Below are positions 36,601 to 44,766 of a stretch of 57,234 nucleotides of DNA, in pieces. Within the stretch, counting starts at the first letter, position 1. Each line of letters begins with the position of its first letter. The position numbers and the translations under genes were made by a program. The notes beneath the pieces were generated by a model, which saw nothing but the letters and a program-made list of their open reading frames with translations, was not told the origin of the DNA and made no database searches. Origin of the DNA: Butyrivibrio sp. (GTDB lineage: Bacteria; Bacillota; Clostridia; Lachnospirales; Lachnospiraceae); the NCBI GenBank assembly GCA_017413105.1, contig JAFPVA010000231.1, forward strand, positions 1 through 57,234, in the 5' to 3' direction.

Positions 36601-37133
36601 AGGCTGGGGCAGAGCTTCTTAAGAAAGCTCTTTACCAGAAGAAGACCATCTGGAATGTATATCAGGAGGATACCTGGAAGCTGTCAGAAAGGCTATCCGG
36701 TCTTCAGACCATAAGCTTTAAAGTATTCAACAAGATGCATATAAAGGGCTTTTCTTTTGCAAAGCAGAGCAGAGCTTTCTACCCGGTTAGAGCCCTTGAT
36801 GCGGATTCGATATATGGAGACACCTTTACGAAGACTGCGGGTTCTGTAGAGGGCATCGGTAATAACGTCACTCTTTTCTTTGAAGGTCTGGATTTTGGAG
36901 ATGTCGGAGCAAAAGAAGTGGTTATATGCGGAAGAGCTCCTGAGGGTACAAATACAATACATCTTCGCTTTAAGAATGACAGCGAGGAGGTAAAAGAGAT
37001 CCTTGAGTTTGAGCAGTGCAGCGACTACACCGAGAGGAAATTTGCTATTTCTGAGCGAAAGGGAATCTGGAATGCATCCTTTGTGTTCCTCCCGGGAAGC
37101 AACTTTGATTTTAAGTCCTTCCGGTTCGAGTAA
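33630..37133 (+). CDS. Long GH2-family glycosidase with extra C-terminal modules
   Basis: 1167 residues. It has an N-terminal sugar-binding domain (1-170, with TRWYSGAGIYRNVWL), an immunoglobulin-like domain carrying a Gly/Asp-rich insert (about 185-215), and a TIM barrel (about 310-620) with acid/base Glu in WSIGNEIYD (near 436) and nucleophile Glu in YGSETYSI (near 514). A DUF4982-like domain (about 620-700, VELFLNGKSLG), a GH2 C-terminal domain (about 705-800), a Big-like domain (about 808-905) and two CBM-like beta-sandwiches (about 915-1040 and 1045-1167) follow. No signal peptide is seen, yet modules of this sort are usual in exported enzymes. The start directly follows the esterase stop. 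The substrate is probably a beta-galactosyl or beta-glucuronyl-type decoration, unproven. Confidence 0.9.
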   Translation: MKRLFTEGWKFLETEYGTEYEDAMAHISDFESVEIPHDYLIHDTANLYKDSTGWYIKDFELLDEDVGKRFVLIFDGIYMDSIVYVNGKAAGEWKYGYSQFILDITDFVNIGKNTLAVAARCKFPNTRWYSGAGIYRNVWLCKYGRTYIPENGVYVHSEKCDGGYLMYVSSEVVSDDKNSAGVEVEYRLFDAAGTDGSDSCHDGFVGGGNKENKNRDCVEIPLIEKEITDPAKAAHAQKCFFVPNVKEWDVEAPNLYKLEVSLRTTKGQALSGAMTEDGTVAGSIAVEGNNCGKAEGEILQQEEIAIGFRDVRMNPARGFFLNGRNMKLNGVCIHHDLGALGSAYNNTAMRRRLIQLKEMGVNAIRLTHNMYDPQVIALADEMGFLLVSEAFDMWEGPKTEFDYARFFPKWHGRDVASWVRRDRNHPSVIMWSIGNEIYDTHASERGQEVTRDLKSLVELHDPLMNARATIGSNYMPWEMAQKCADILKVAGYNYAENYYEQHHKEHPDWIIYGSETYSIVQSRGVYHFPLSVPVLCDSDEQCSSLGNSTTSWGADSIEACICKDRDMEFSMGQFVWTGYDYIGEPTPYHTKNSYFGLIDTAGFYKDAFYAFKSAWVSPDKDPFVHVFPYWDFNEGQLIDVRVCSNAPEVELFLNGKSLGRQTLTHEPHSGSRIFADYRVPYEKGEIKAVAYDASGKEIAIDIHRSFGDTFRFVVRIDHRLDKYFEDGRDDLVFAEISAVDKDGNPVENASDYVEVCVNGGGVLAGLDNGDSTDFDSYKGNCRKLFNGKLLAIVKRTEDLAPISIDVKRAENVPLRKIELSVDGESNRILTKENKKVTVKATVFPADATDKTLTFRALNPNGTDTNIAKITQNGDTCEIEALGDGDFILRCEAKSGRDVVTVMSALEFKVQGVGQAFLDPYGFIPGSLYTSYEGKIGSGNDHGVASAKGEETVISYSGIDFGKDGSDEITVPIFTLNDDEYVIEVWKGIPGEAGAELLKKALYQKKTIWNVYQEDTWKLSERLSGLQTISFKVFNKMHIKGFSFAKQSRAFYPVRALDADSIYGDTFTKTAGSVEGIGNNVTLFFEGLDFGDVGAKEVVICGRAPEGTNTIHLRFKNDSEEVKEILEFEQCSDYTERKFAISERKGIWNASFVFLPGSNFDFKSFRFE

Positions 37134-37147
37134 TGGCTCAACTTAAT

Positions 37148-37180
37148 GAAAAAAGAACTGCGCATTCAAATGCGCAGTTC
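37148..37180 (-). terminator. Intrinsic terminator of the AraC-type regulator gene
   Basis: GAACTGCGCAT (37155-37165) and ATGCGCAGTTC (37170-37180) form an 11-bp stem; on the minus strand a T-run follows (AAAAAA at 37149-37154 on the plus strand). It may also halt read-through from the GH2 gene. Confidence 0.85.
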
Positions 37181-37272
37181 CTGGATTCATAAGTAAAATC
37201 ATTTGTCTTGTAACAATGTGATTGCATGTGCCCAGTCTATTAAACTGTGAAGATGGGCTACCGGTGAACGGA

Positions 37273-38169
37273 TCATTTACTTTTTGAAGATGTGTCGGCA
37301 CCGGTGCGGTAGAGCTTACGGTACTCTGTAGGCGAGCAGTTATTGATATCCTTGAACACCCTGTTAAAGGTTGAAAGGCTGAAGAATCCGGACTGCAGAG
37401 CGATGTCCATTACGGACAGATCGGTGTCGCCGAGAAGTTCCTGAGCCATAAGAACTCTTCTTTTGGTAATATACTGGTAGCAGGAAATTCCCATGTAGGA
37501 CTTAAAGAGTCTCTCAAAGTGGAACTTGGAAAATCCGGCAATGTCAGCAAGCTGCTCAACCGTAAGATCATCGGATCTGTGGGAATCAATGTAGTTGGTC
37601 ACTTCCACAAGCTTATCGATGTTCTTGCGCTGGGAGTCGGGAGCTTCGTTTTCTCCCGGATTTCCGCCAAGATGCATGCTGCCTATCTGAGCAAGGATCA
37701 GGGACACCAGGGAGTATACAGATATCTGTAAAAACTCATCCTGTTTGCCATAGAGCCTGTCAATCTCCCAGAAATAATTCTGGAGTCTGGCGCTCTCCAC
37801 AGGATAATCCGTCTGTGGGATATGAGTGTAGGGCGGCAGGGTCTTAAGCAGCGGAACCAGTGACGATACCTGAGAATAGCTCGCAATATCAAATAAAAGA
37901 ATAAGCTTCTCGCCACCCGGAGAATCGGAAATATATTCATGCAAAGTTCCCGGTGCGATCATTATTATATCTCCGGGAGCACAGCGAATAACGGCAGAAG
38001 CGTCATTATGGAATTTAACCTTAAGTGATCCTGACAGGATAAGGATCAGCTCCACTTCGTTGTGCCAGTGGAGAGGATAATTGGCAAGATCATTATGATA
38101 TAAGAGAACGCCTTTTAAAGTATCATAAAAGATATGTTCTCTTGCCTGAGCATTTATATCGGTTATCAT
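37273..38169 (-). CDS. AraC-family transcriptional regulator (cupin plus two HTH)
   Basis: 298 residues. The N-terminal sugar-sensing cupin (about 10-140, with HWHNEVELILILSGSLKVKF and CAPGDIIMIAPGTLHEY) is followed by a linker and an AraC-type DNA-binding domain (about 190-290: LTVEQLADIAGFSKFHFERLFKSYMG and the second helix-turn-helix DLSVMDIALQSGFFSLSTFNRVFK). The ATG follows CCAGGAGG on the minus strand. It is divergent from the GH67 gene, with only 87 bases between them, so control of GH67 and its operon is likely. The effector sugar is unknown. Confidence 0.93.
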   Translation of the reverse strand: MITDINAQAREHIFYDTLKGVLLYHNDLANYPLHWHNEVELILILSGSLKVKFHNDASAVIRCAPGDIIMIAPGTLHEYISDSPGGEKLILLFDIASYSQVSSLVPLLKTLPPYTHIPQTDYPVESARLQNYFWEIDRLYGKQDEFLQISVYSLVSLILAQIGSMHLGGNPGENEAPDSQRKNIDKLVEVTNYIDSHRSDDLTVEQLADIAGFSKFHFERLFKSYMGISCYQYITKRRVLMAQELLGDTDLSVMDIALQSGFFSLSTFNRVFKDINNCSPTEYRKLYRTGADTSSKSK

Positions 38170-38196
38170 TTATAGCCTCCTGGTGCAAACAGTAGA

Positions 38197-38225
38197 TTGG
38201 AACAACAATCCAAGATGGCTATATT
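38197..38225 (+). promoter_or_regulatory. Candidate GH67 promoter with overlapping dyad
   Basis: TTGGAA (38197-38202), 17 bases, TATATT (38220-38225). The -35 box and spacer are covered by the dyad TTGGA-7nt-TCCAA (38197-38213). It lies in the 87-base divergent region with the AraC gene, where an activator site is expected. Confidence 0.55.
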
Positions 38226-38256
38226 TTAGCACATTCAATGAAAGGAAAGAAGTAAA

Positions 38257-40209
38257 ATGGAAGTAAAGAATTGGTCAGATCTGTGGCTTTCCTATAGCAA
38301 CAGAATAGGAGCGGGGGAAAGCTCCTGTACAGTTATGTACGAGGGTTTTGAGCCAGAGAACAGGATCTTAAAGAGTGCGGAAAAAGAGCTTTTTAAGGGT
38401 CTTTCAGAGGTTGGAACAGCAGTTAAGTTCAAAAGGAACGATGCTGTTGCAAAGGAAGGATACACAATAAATGGTGGAAGAGACATCACCATCATTGAAG
38501 CTTCCGATGAGAACGGAGCTCTTTATGGTGCATTCCATCTTTTAAGAAGTCTTGAGTGCGGTGAGGATATCTGCAGCCTCAGCGTTTCCAAGGCACCATC
38601 AAACCCTTTAAGAATGATGAACCACTGGGACAACATGGATGGCAGCATTGAGAGAGGTTACTCAGGAAGATCCTTCTTTTTTGAAAAAGATGACATCATC
38701 ATAAACGAGAGAACCGTTGACTACGCAAGATTCATGGCAAGCATCGGAATCAACGGTGTTGTTATCAACAACGTAAATGTTAAGTGGGCAGCAACTGATC
38801 TTATCACCGTAAGATTTTTTGACAAGCTCTTTACACTTTCTGAGATATTTGCTGACTATGGTATCAAGCTCTATCTGTCACTTAACTTTGCTTCTCCGAT
38901 CGAACTTGGCGGTCTCGACAACTGCGATCCGTTAAACGATCAGGTCATCGCATGGTGGAAGGACAAGGTAAAAGAGGTATATGACAAACTTCCAAATCTC
39001 GGCGGTTTCCTTGTAAAGGCTGATTCCGAGGGAAGACCCGGTCCATTTACCTATGGCAGAACTCAGGCAGATGGCGCAAATATGCTGGGAGATGTTATCG
39101 CTCCTTATGGCGGAATTATCATCTGGAGATGCTTTGTTTACAACTGCACTCAGGACTGGCGCGACACCAAGACAGACAGAGCAAGAGCTGGCTACGACTA
39201 CTTTAAGGACCTGGATGGACAGTATCATGACAATGTAATCCTTCAGATAAAGAATGGTCCTATGGATTTCCAGATCAGAGAGCCTATTTCTCCTCTTATC
39301 GGTGGCCTTACAAAGACCAACCAGATGCTTGAGGTTCAGATTGCTCAGGAATACACAGGACATCAGATAGATCTTTGCTATCTTATCCCTATGTTCAAAG
39401 AGATCCTTGGCTTTAAGACCTACTGTCAGGAAGAAAACGACACAGTGGCCGATGTGGTAAGCGGAAAGGCCTTTGGCAACAAGCTTGCGGGAATGGCAGC
39501 AGTTATCAATACAGGAAATGACTTTAACTGGACAGGAAATGACCTGGCAGCAGCAAACCTTTACGGCTTCGGAAGACTTGCCTATGATACTGAGCTTTCA
39601 TCAGAAGAGATTGCAAGAGAATGGGTAAGACTTACCTTTGATCTGGATAAAGCGCTTGAGGATAAGCTTGTAAATATGCTTCTTGTTTCAAGAGAAACCT
39701 ATGAGAAATACACTTCTCCTCTTGGAATTGGCTGGATGGTAACACCGGGTGAGCACTACGGCCCAAGTGTTGACGGCTACGAGTATTCACGTTGGGGAAC
39801 TTACCACAGAGCAGATCACCTTGGAATCGGTGTTGACAGAACAGATAAGGGAACAGGCTATGCTCAGCAGTACTATCAGCCAAATGCGGATATGTACAAT
39901 GATCCAAAGACCTGCCCGGAGGAGTTGGTTCTTTTCTTCCATCATATTCCATATACCTGGAAGCTTAAGAGCGGACAGACTCTTATCCAGTATATCTACG
40001 ATTCACACTTTGAGGGATATGAAGAAGCAGAAAAGCTTGCGGAAGACTGGAAGTCCTTTAAGGGTAAGGTACCTGAAAGAGTGTTTGACTGCGTAAGTGA
40101 GCGTTTTGGAAGACAACTATACAATGCAAAAGAGTGGAGAGATCAGGTGAATTCCTACTTCTATAGAAAGAGCGGAATCGCCGACGAGAAGGGCAGAGAG
40201 ATTTTTTAA
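38257..40209 (+). CDS. aguA: GH67 alpha-glucuronidase
   Basis: 650 residues, cytoplasmic. It removes (4-O-methyl-)glucuronic acid from the non-reducing end of aldouronic xylo-oligosaccharides. Family signatures: MMNHWDNMDGSIERGYSGRS near 130, the catalytic acid Glu in VKADSEGRPGP, the catalytic base region IKNGPMDFQIREP (Asp) and EVQIAQEYTG (Glu), and WNDMAG-like GFGRLAYDTE. The length is slightly under the common 680-700. ATG 38257 follows AAAGGAAAG. The stop codon overlaps the start of the next gene. Confidence 0.95.
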   Translation: MEVKNWSDLWLSYSNRIGAGESSCTVMYEGFEPENRILKSAEKELFKGLSEVGTAVKFKRNDAVAKEGYTINGGRDITIIEASDENGALYGAFHLLRSLECGEDICSLSVSKAPSNPLRMMNHWDNMDGSIERGYSGRSFFFEKDDIIINERTVDYARFMASIGINGVVINNVNVKWAATDLITVRFFDKLFTLSEIFADYGIKLYLSLNFASPIELGGLDNCDPLNDQVIAWWKDKVKEVYDKLPNLGGFLVKADSEGRPGPFTYGRTQADGANMLGDVIAPYGGIIIWRCFVYNCTQDWRDTKTDRARAGYDYFKDLDGQYHDNVILQIKNGPMDFQIREPISPLIGGLTKTNQMLEVQIAQEYTGHQIDLCYLIPMFKEILGFKTYCQEENDTVADVVSGKAFGNKLAGMAAVINTGNDFNWTGNDLAAANLYGFGRLAYDTELSSEEIAREWVRLTFDLDKALEDKLVNMLLVSRETYEKYTSPLGIGWMVTPGEHYGPSVDGYEYSRWGTYHRADHLGIGVDRTDKGTGYAQQYYQPNADMYNDPKTCPEELVLFFHHIPYTWKLKSGQTLIQYIYDSHFEGYEEAEKLAEDWKSFKGKVPERVFDCVSERFGRQLYNAKEWRDQVNSYFYRKSGIADEKGREIF

Positions 40210-40769
40210 TGATAAACATAAGGAATGCAAGACTTGAAGATGCAGAGCGGATACTTGAAATATACGATTACTACGTAAAATATACCGCTATCACTTTTGA
40301 ATATGAGACGCCTTCCCTTGAGGAGTTTAAGGGACGCATGGAAAACACTATGAAGAAGTACCCTTATCTTGTCATAGAAGATGAGAATGGTATTCAGGGC
40401 TATGCCTATGCGGGAACTTTTAAGGGAAGAGCAGCCTACGACTGGGCCTGTGAGTTGACTGTATATCTTGACCACAACATGCAGAAAAACGGAATGGGCA
40501 AGGCAATCTATTCTGCCCTGGAGGAGGCTCTTAAGGGCATGGGAATCCTCAATCTCTATGCCTGCATCGGAGTTCCTAAAGAGGATGACGAGTACCTTAC
40601 CACCAACAGCATGGATTTCCATTCGCACCTGGGATTCAGGCTTGTGGGAACATTTATGGAATGCGGATACAAGTTTGGCCGCTGGTACAACATGGTCTGG
40701 ATGGAGAAGATGATCGGAGACCATGTGGCGGATCAGAAGGCTATCACAGCTTATGATTATGCCTCGTAA
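40209..40769 (+). CDS. GNAT acetyltransferase, phosphinothricin acetyltransferase-like
   Basis: 186 residues. The N-terminal IRNARLEDAERILEIYDYYV and the SFEYETPSLEEFKGRM-like segment, plus CELTVYLDHNMQKNGMGKAIYSALEEAL (acetyl-CoA loop) and HLGFRLVGTFMECGYKFGRWYNMVWMEKM, are typical of the PAT/YncA branch of GNAT enzymes. Its start overlaps the GH67 stop by one base, so it is co-translated. Its substrate in a xylan operon is unclear; acetylation of an amine or amino acid unrelated to xylan is the usual role of this branch. Confidence 0.9.
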   Translation: MINIRNARLEDAERILEIYDYYVKYTAITFEYETPSLEEFKGRMENTMKKYPYLVIEDENGIQGYAYAGTFKGRAAYDWACELTVYLDHNMQKNGMGKAIYSALEEALKGMGILNLYACIGVPKEDDEYLTTNSMDFHSHLGFRLVGTFMECGYKFGRWYNMVWMEKMIGDHVADQKAITAYDYAS

Positions 40770-40844
40770 ATCATGACCCTGCATAGCCGGAAGCATGTTT
40801 TCATGCAGCTATCAGTATGATTCCGACAGTTGACAGGATTGTAA

Positions 40845-41708
40845 CTACTCCTCACCTCTGTGGGATAGCTGGAATTGCTTGGGAGATACTCCTATCTGCT
40901 TGGAAAAACGGCGGGAAAAGCTGGAGTAATTGTTGTAACCAACCATAAAACAAACATCGTAAGGCGAATAGTTCTGGAGCAGTAGTTTCTGCGCCAGGGC
41001 TATTTTTTTTGCATTAATGTAGTGCTTTAAGGAATCTCTGGTAGCATCGCTGAAGGCACGGCTTAAGTGATCACTGGAGTAGTGGAGGTCGGCAGCCATA
41101 CTGTTTATGGTGATGTCCTCCTCGATGTGGGTATCGAGGTAGTCGAAGATCTTTGAAACCACATGGGGCATGATACTCTCTTTTTTCATAAGAGGAGCAT
41201 TTGAGGAATATTTGCAGGTCATAAGAAGGAACTGTGCAAGAAGCGACTTGCAAAGGACTGAGTGCCCGAATGCAGTGCTGTCCATATTGGCCTGGAGTTT
41301 TTCTGCAATCTCGATGAACTCGGGAAGATCCTCCTCCGGTACTCGCAGATGGTTCATATCCGGCGTGGCGGCGCTTCTGAAAAGAGTAGAAAAGTCTGTC
41401 TCTTCATCACCAAGCTGCTTAAGACACTCATACTGGATATTTATGACAACTCTTTCGTAGCCGGAAATATCTTCGAGATTTAGGCCGTGGAAAACGAGAG
41501 GGCTAATGAAGAACATGTCCCCTCTCTGCATTTGGATCATATTAGGTTCTATCATTATGTTAACATCGCCCCTGAGGAAAAAGACGATCTCATAACCGTC
41601 GTGGTTGTGTACTGTATTGATGTCTTCCGGGGTTACTCTTGCTGTCTTGTGCTCGCAGATTATTTCTCTGTCGATCATGCTATAGGGACAATCCAAATCT
41701 TTTTTCAT
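40845..41708 (-). CDS. AraC-family transcriptional regulator
   Basis: About 287 residues with an N-terminal cupin (about 15-130: VHNHDGYEIVFFLRGDVNIMI, GDMFFISPLVFHGLNLED) and two C-terminal helix-turn-helix motifs (about 185-280: ITINSMAADLHYSSDHLSRAFSDAT and YSPYDVCFMVGYNNYSSFSRRFSKQIG). The start at 41708 is preferred because GAAGG lies upstream and a TATAAT box (minus strand, 41764-41769) would place transcription start near 41757. The longer reading from 41765 overlaps that -10 box and is unlikely. It is divergent from the GH115 gene and so is likely to control GH115 and the transporter. Confidence 0.9.
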   Translation of the reverse strand: MKKDLDCPYSMIDREIICEHKTARVTPEDINTVHNHDGYEIVFFLRGDVNIMIEPNMIQMQRGDMFFISPLVFHGLNLEDISGYERVVINIQYECLKQLGDEETDFSTLFRSAATPDMNHLRVPEEDLPEFIEIAEKLQANMDSTAFGHSVLCKSLLAQFLLMTCKYSSNAPLMKKESIMPHVVSKIFDYLDTHIEEDITINSMAADLHYSSDHLSRAFSDATRDSLKHYINAKKIALAQKLLLQNYSPYDVCFMVGYNNYSSFSRRFSKQIGVSPKQFQLSHRGEE

Positions 41709-41824
41709 CTTATGTGCAACCTTCATAAACAAATTTTTGCAAATCCACATCCTATTGTGCAACATTATATCGGAAAATGCAAAAAAATTCCATTATTTTG
41801 TGTATTTGAGCACAAAAAGCTAGA

Positions 41825-41841
41825 TATATGATGTTCATATA
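41825..41841. promoter_or_regulatory. Dyad TATATGA-TGT-TCATATA upstream of GH115
   Basis: Perfect 7-bp arms around a TGT centre in the region between the divergent AraC and GH115 genes, 54 bases before the GH115 start. An imperfect AACGTT-centred dyad (41848-41861) follows closely. Either may be a regulator site; no experimental support. Confidence 0.4.
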
Positions 41842-41895
41842 GAAATTGTAAAACGTTAAACATAACTACAGACAGTTTATTTAGGGAGAAAAAGT

Positions 41896-44745
41896 GTGGC
41901 CAAGGTAAGTTTTGACAACAGATTTATGTTCACTTATGAATCTAAATCTTTTCCCGGAGTCAACAAAATAGCGTCTGAAGTCAGAAATGATCTATATCTG
42001 GTCACTGGCTTTCATGCAGGAGAATATACAAAAGGCTGCAAATGCAAGAACCTCGTGATCTACGGAACAGTGGATAAGAGCGACTACCTTGAAGATCTTG
42101 ATAAGCGTGGACTTATTCATCTGGATGAGATTCGCGGAAAGTGGGAGGTTTACAGCTTTCAGGTTATAGATAATCCCATGGAAGGCGTAGATCATGCGCT
42201 TGTAATTGCAGGCAGTGATAAAAGGGGAACCATCTACGGTCTGTATCATCTTTCAGAACTTTTGGGAGTTTCACCCTTAGTCAACTGGAATCACGTCTAT
42301 CCCAAGAAGAGGAAAAATGTTTTCCTCACCGATGAAGTAAATATTGTAACAAAAGAGCCATCTGTAAAATACAGAGGATTTTTCATAAATGATGAGTGGC
42401 CTGCTTTCGGAACTTGGGCTACAGAGCATTTTGGAGATGTTAATGCAAAGTGCTACGAGAGAGTATTTGAACTGCTCCTTAGGCTTAAGGGCAATTATCT
42501 GTGGCCGGCAATGTGGAAGAACAATTTCAGCATGGACGGACCGGGACTTGAGAGCGCAAGACTTGCAGATGAACTGGGAGTTGTAATGAGTACCTCCCAC
42601 CACGAGCCCTGCATGAGAACCGGTGAGGAGTACAGACTTCTTAGAGGTAAGGACTCCATCTACGGCGATGACTGGAGCTTTTTGAATAACAGAGAGGGCA
42701 TAACAAGGTTCTGGAGAGACGGACTTCTTCGAAATAAGCCCTTTGAAAATGTGATAACCATGGGAATGCGAGGGGAAAGAGATTCCAAGATCCTTGGCCC
42801 CGATGCTTCTCTTAAAGAAAACGTTGATCTTATAAGAGACGTTTTGAAGACTCAGAACAACCTCATAAGAGAAACAATAAATGAGGACCTTAGTAAAGTT
42901 CCGAGGCAGATAGTTCTTTTCTCTGAAGTAGAAGAATTCTTCTATGGCAATGAGAAGACAAAAGGCTTTAAGGATGACCCTGAGCTTGAGGGCGTAACCC
43001 TGATGCTCAGTGACAATAATGTTGGATATCTTAGGACCCTCCCAAAAGAGGATATGAGAGACCACAAGGGTGGCTACGGAATGTACTACCACATGGATAT
43101 GCACGGCGGTCCATATTCTCACAAGTGGATCGGAACCACATATCTGCCAAGGGTTTGGGAGCAGATGACAACTGCCTATGATTTCGGTGTAAGAGAGATC
43201 TGGATAGTAAATATCGGAGATATCGGAACGCAGGAATTCGGCCTTTCCTATTTCCTCGATCTTGCCTACGACATAGAAAAGTGGGGCGGTCAGGATGCAG
43301 GGATCACTGAGAAGTATGCTGCCGAGTGGGTTGAGAAACAGTTCGGCGCAATGCTTCCGCAGTCCGGCAGGAATAAAGTAAACAAGATAATCTGGGATTA
43401 CACCGGTCTTTTGGAAAAGAGACGCCACGAGATTATGAACGTAAATGTATACCACCCGCTGCACTTTGGCGAGGCGGAAAGAGTCCTTGAGATCTCGGAC
43501 GGAATAATGAAGGAAGCTTCCGCTCTTAAAAAGAAGATAAAGGAAGTGGATCTTTCAGCTTTCATTTCTCTTTTGTACTTCCCGGCCTGTGGAACAGCCA
43601 ATCTCATGAAGATGTGGATACTGGCAGGCAGGAATGAACTTTATGCAAGACAGAACCGAATTGAAGCCAACGAGGTTGCGGTAGAAATCGACACCTGCGT
43701 AAGAGCCGATGCGGAGCTCATCGATGAATATGAGACCGTGGATGGCGGATATTACAAAGGCTTTGGCAAGTCGGAGCACGTGGGATTTGTGAACTGGAAT
43801 GAGGAAGATGACAGATTTCCACTGCGGCACCTGGTTTACGGAGCCAACGGTTCAAGACTTCTCGTTTCCCGCAAGGATGACGAGAGATACATGACAGGAA
43901 CTGAGTGGTGCAACTGGCCACAGACCTGGAGAGACATGCTTCGACCTGATGTGGACAAGATTGAATTTGATCTTATCGCCGCAGGCAAAAAGCCATCTCA
44001 TTTTAAGATTACCTCTGACTGCGAATATTTCTCTTTTTCCAAGACGGAGGGTGAGGTAAAGGTCAGAGAAAGAATCACACTTTCAGTAAACAAAGGGCTT
44101 TTAAGCGAGAAGATAACAGGAACCTTTGCTGTTGAAGATGTGGGAGTATCCAAAGCTGTTGTCACTGTAGAAGTGGCACCGGGCAGAGTGGTACCGGGAC
44201 TCTTTATGGAAAACGACGGCTACATCTGTATCGAAGCTGAGCACTTTGCAGATAAAAAAGCTGTATCAGGCGGAGAATTTAAGGTTCTTTCCCCTTATGG
44301 CAGAAGCGGAAGCGCTGTAAAGCTTTTCCCTTCAACTGCTGATTTTTATGGGGAAAAAGAGCTGCCTTATGTGGAGTATCGATTCTATGCCGAGAGCACA
44401 GGTGATTACAATCTCTGTTTCGAGATGGCACCCACAACACCTACCGTCTTTGATACCAAGCAGTTTATGGCCTATGCAGTGAACGGCGAAAAGCCTGTTG
44501 TTATCAACACTGTAAGGCAGCAGGACAGACCGTTCTTTAACAGTCCTCAGTGGGCTTTTGAAGCCAGGGACAATGTGAAGAAGGTTAACGTCGCAGTTAA
44601 GTGTAATGAAGGGGAAAATTCACTTAGGTTCTATGCGATAAGTCCTGGGATGATCTTAGAGAGAGTTATTCTTGTAAGGGATGGTGTGGAGCTTCCGGCT
44701 TCCTATCTCGGACCAAGAGAAAGCTTTTATTTACGCAAGGATTGA
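41896..44745 (+). CDS. GH115 xylan alpha-1,2-glucuronidase
   Basis: 949 residues without signal peptide. Unlike GH67, GH115 enzymes remove (methyl)glucuronic acid also from internal xylose units. Family features: an N-terminal alpha/beta domain (about 1-150: TIYGLYHLSELLGVSPLVNWNHV), the barrel (about 155-480: KYRGFFINDEWPAFGTWATEHFG, LRLKGNYLWPAMWKNNFSMD, TSHHEPCMR, GMRGERD), a helical domain, and a C-terminal beta-sandwich (about 780-949). The start is GTG 41896 behind AGGGAGAA. It is the first gene of a unit continuing with two permease genes. Confidence 0.93.
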   Translation: MAKVSFDNRFMFTYESKSFPGVNKIASEVRNDLYLVTGFHAGEYTKGCKCKNLVIYGTVDKSDYLEDLDKRGLIHLDEIRGKWEVYSFQVIDNPMEGVDHALVIAGSDKRGTIYGLYHLSELLGVSPLVNWNHVYPKKRKNVFLTDEVNIVTKEPSVKYRGFFINDEWPAFGTWATEHFGDVNAKCYERVFELLLRLKGNYLWPAMWKNNFSMDGPGLESARLADELGVVMSTSHHEPCMRTGEEYRLLRGKDSIYGDDWSFLNNREGITRFWRDGLLRNKPFENVITMGMRGERDSKILGPDASLKENVDLIRDVLKTQNNLIRETINEDLSKVPRQIVLFSEVEEFFYGNEKTKGFKDDPELEGVTLMLSDNNVGYLRTLPKEDMRDHKGGYGMYYHMDMHGGPYSHKWIGTTYLPRVWEQMTTAYDFGVREIWIVNIGDIGTQEFGLSYFLDLAYDIEKWGGQDAGITEKYAAEWVEKQFGAMLPQSGRNKVNKIIWDYTGLLEKRRHEIMNVNVYHPLHFGEAERVLEISDGIMKEASALKKKIKEVDLSAFISLLYFPACGTANLMKMWILAGRNELYARQNRIEANEVAVEIDTCVRADAELIDEYETVDGGYYKGFGKSEHVGFVNWNEEDDRFPLRHLVYGANGSRLLVSRKDDERYMTGTEWCNWPQTWRDMLRPDVDKIEFDLIAAGKKPSHFKITSDCEYFSFSKTEGEVKVRERITLSVNKGLLSEKITGTFAVEDVGVSKAVVTVEVAPGRVVPGLFMENDGYICIEAEHFADKKAVSGGEFKVLSPYGRSGSAVKLFPSTADFYGEKELPYVEYRFYAESTGDYNLCFEMAPTTPTVFDTKQFMAYAVNGEKPVVINTVRQQDRPFFNSPQWAFEARDNVKKVNVAVKCNEGENSLRFYAISPGMILERVILVRDGVELPASYLGPRESFYLRKD

Positions 44746-44766
44746 GTAATAAGTAGGAGGATGAAA

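Noticed and set aside
40775-40815. Hairpin between the GNAT and AraC genes as terminator
   Set aside because: A GCATG/CATGC dyad is visible but no T-run follows on either strand.
41847-41862. Possible CcpA cre site
   Set aside because: The spacing of TG, the A-R-CG core and CA is off by one from the consensus, so only an imperfect dyad is claimed.
42277-43464. 395-codon open frame antisense to GH115
   Set aside because: No ribosome site, no recognised family, and the plus-strand frame has clear GH115 motifs throughout; it is a shadow frame.
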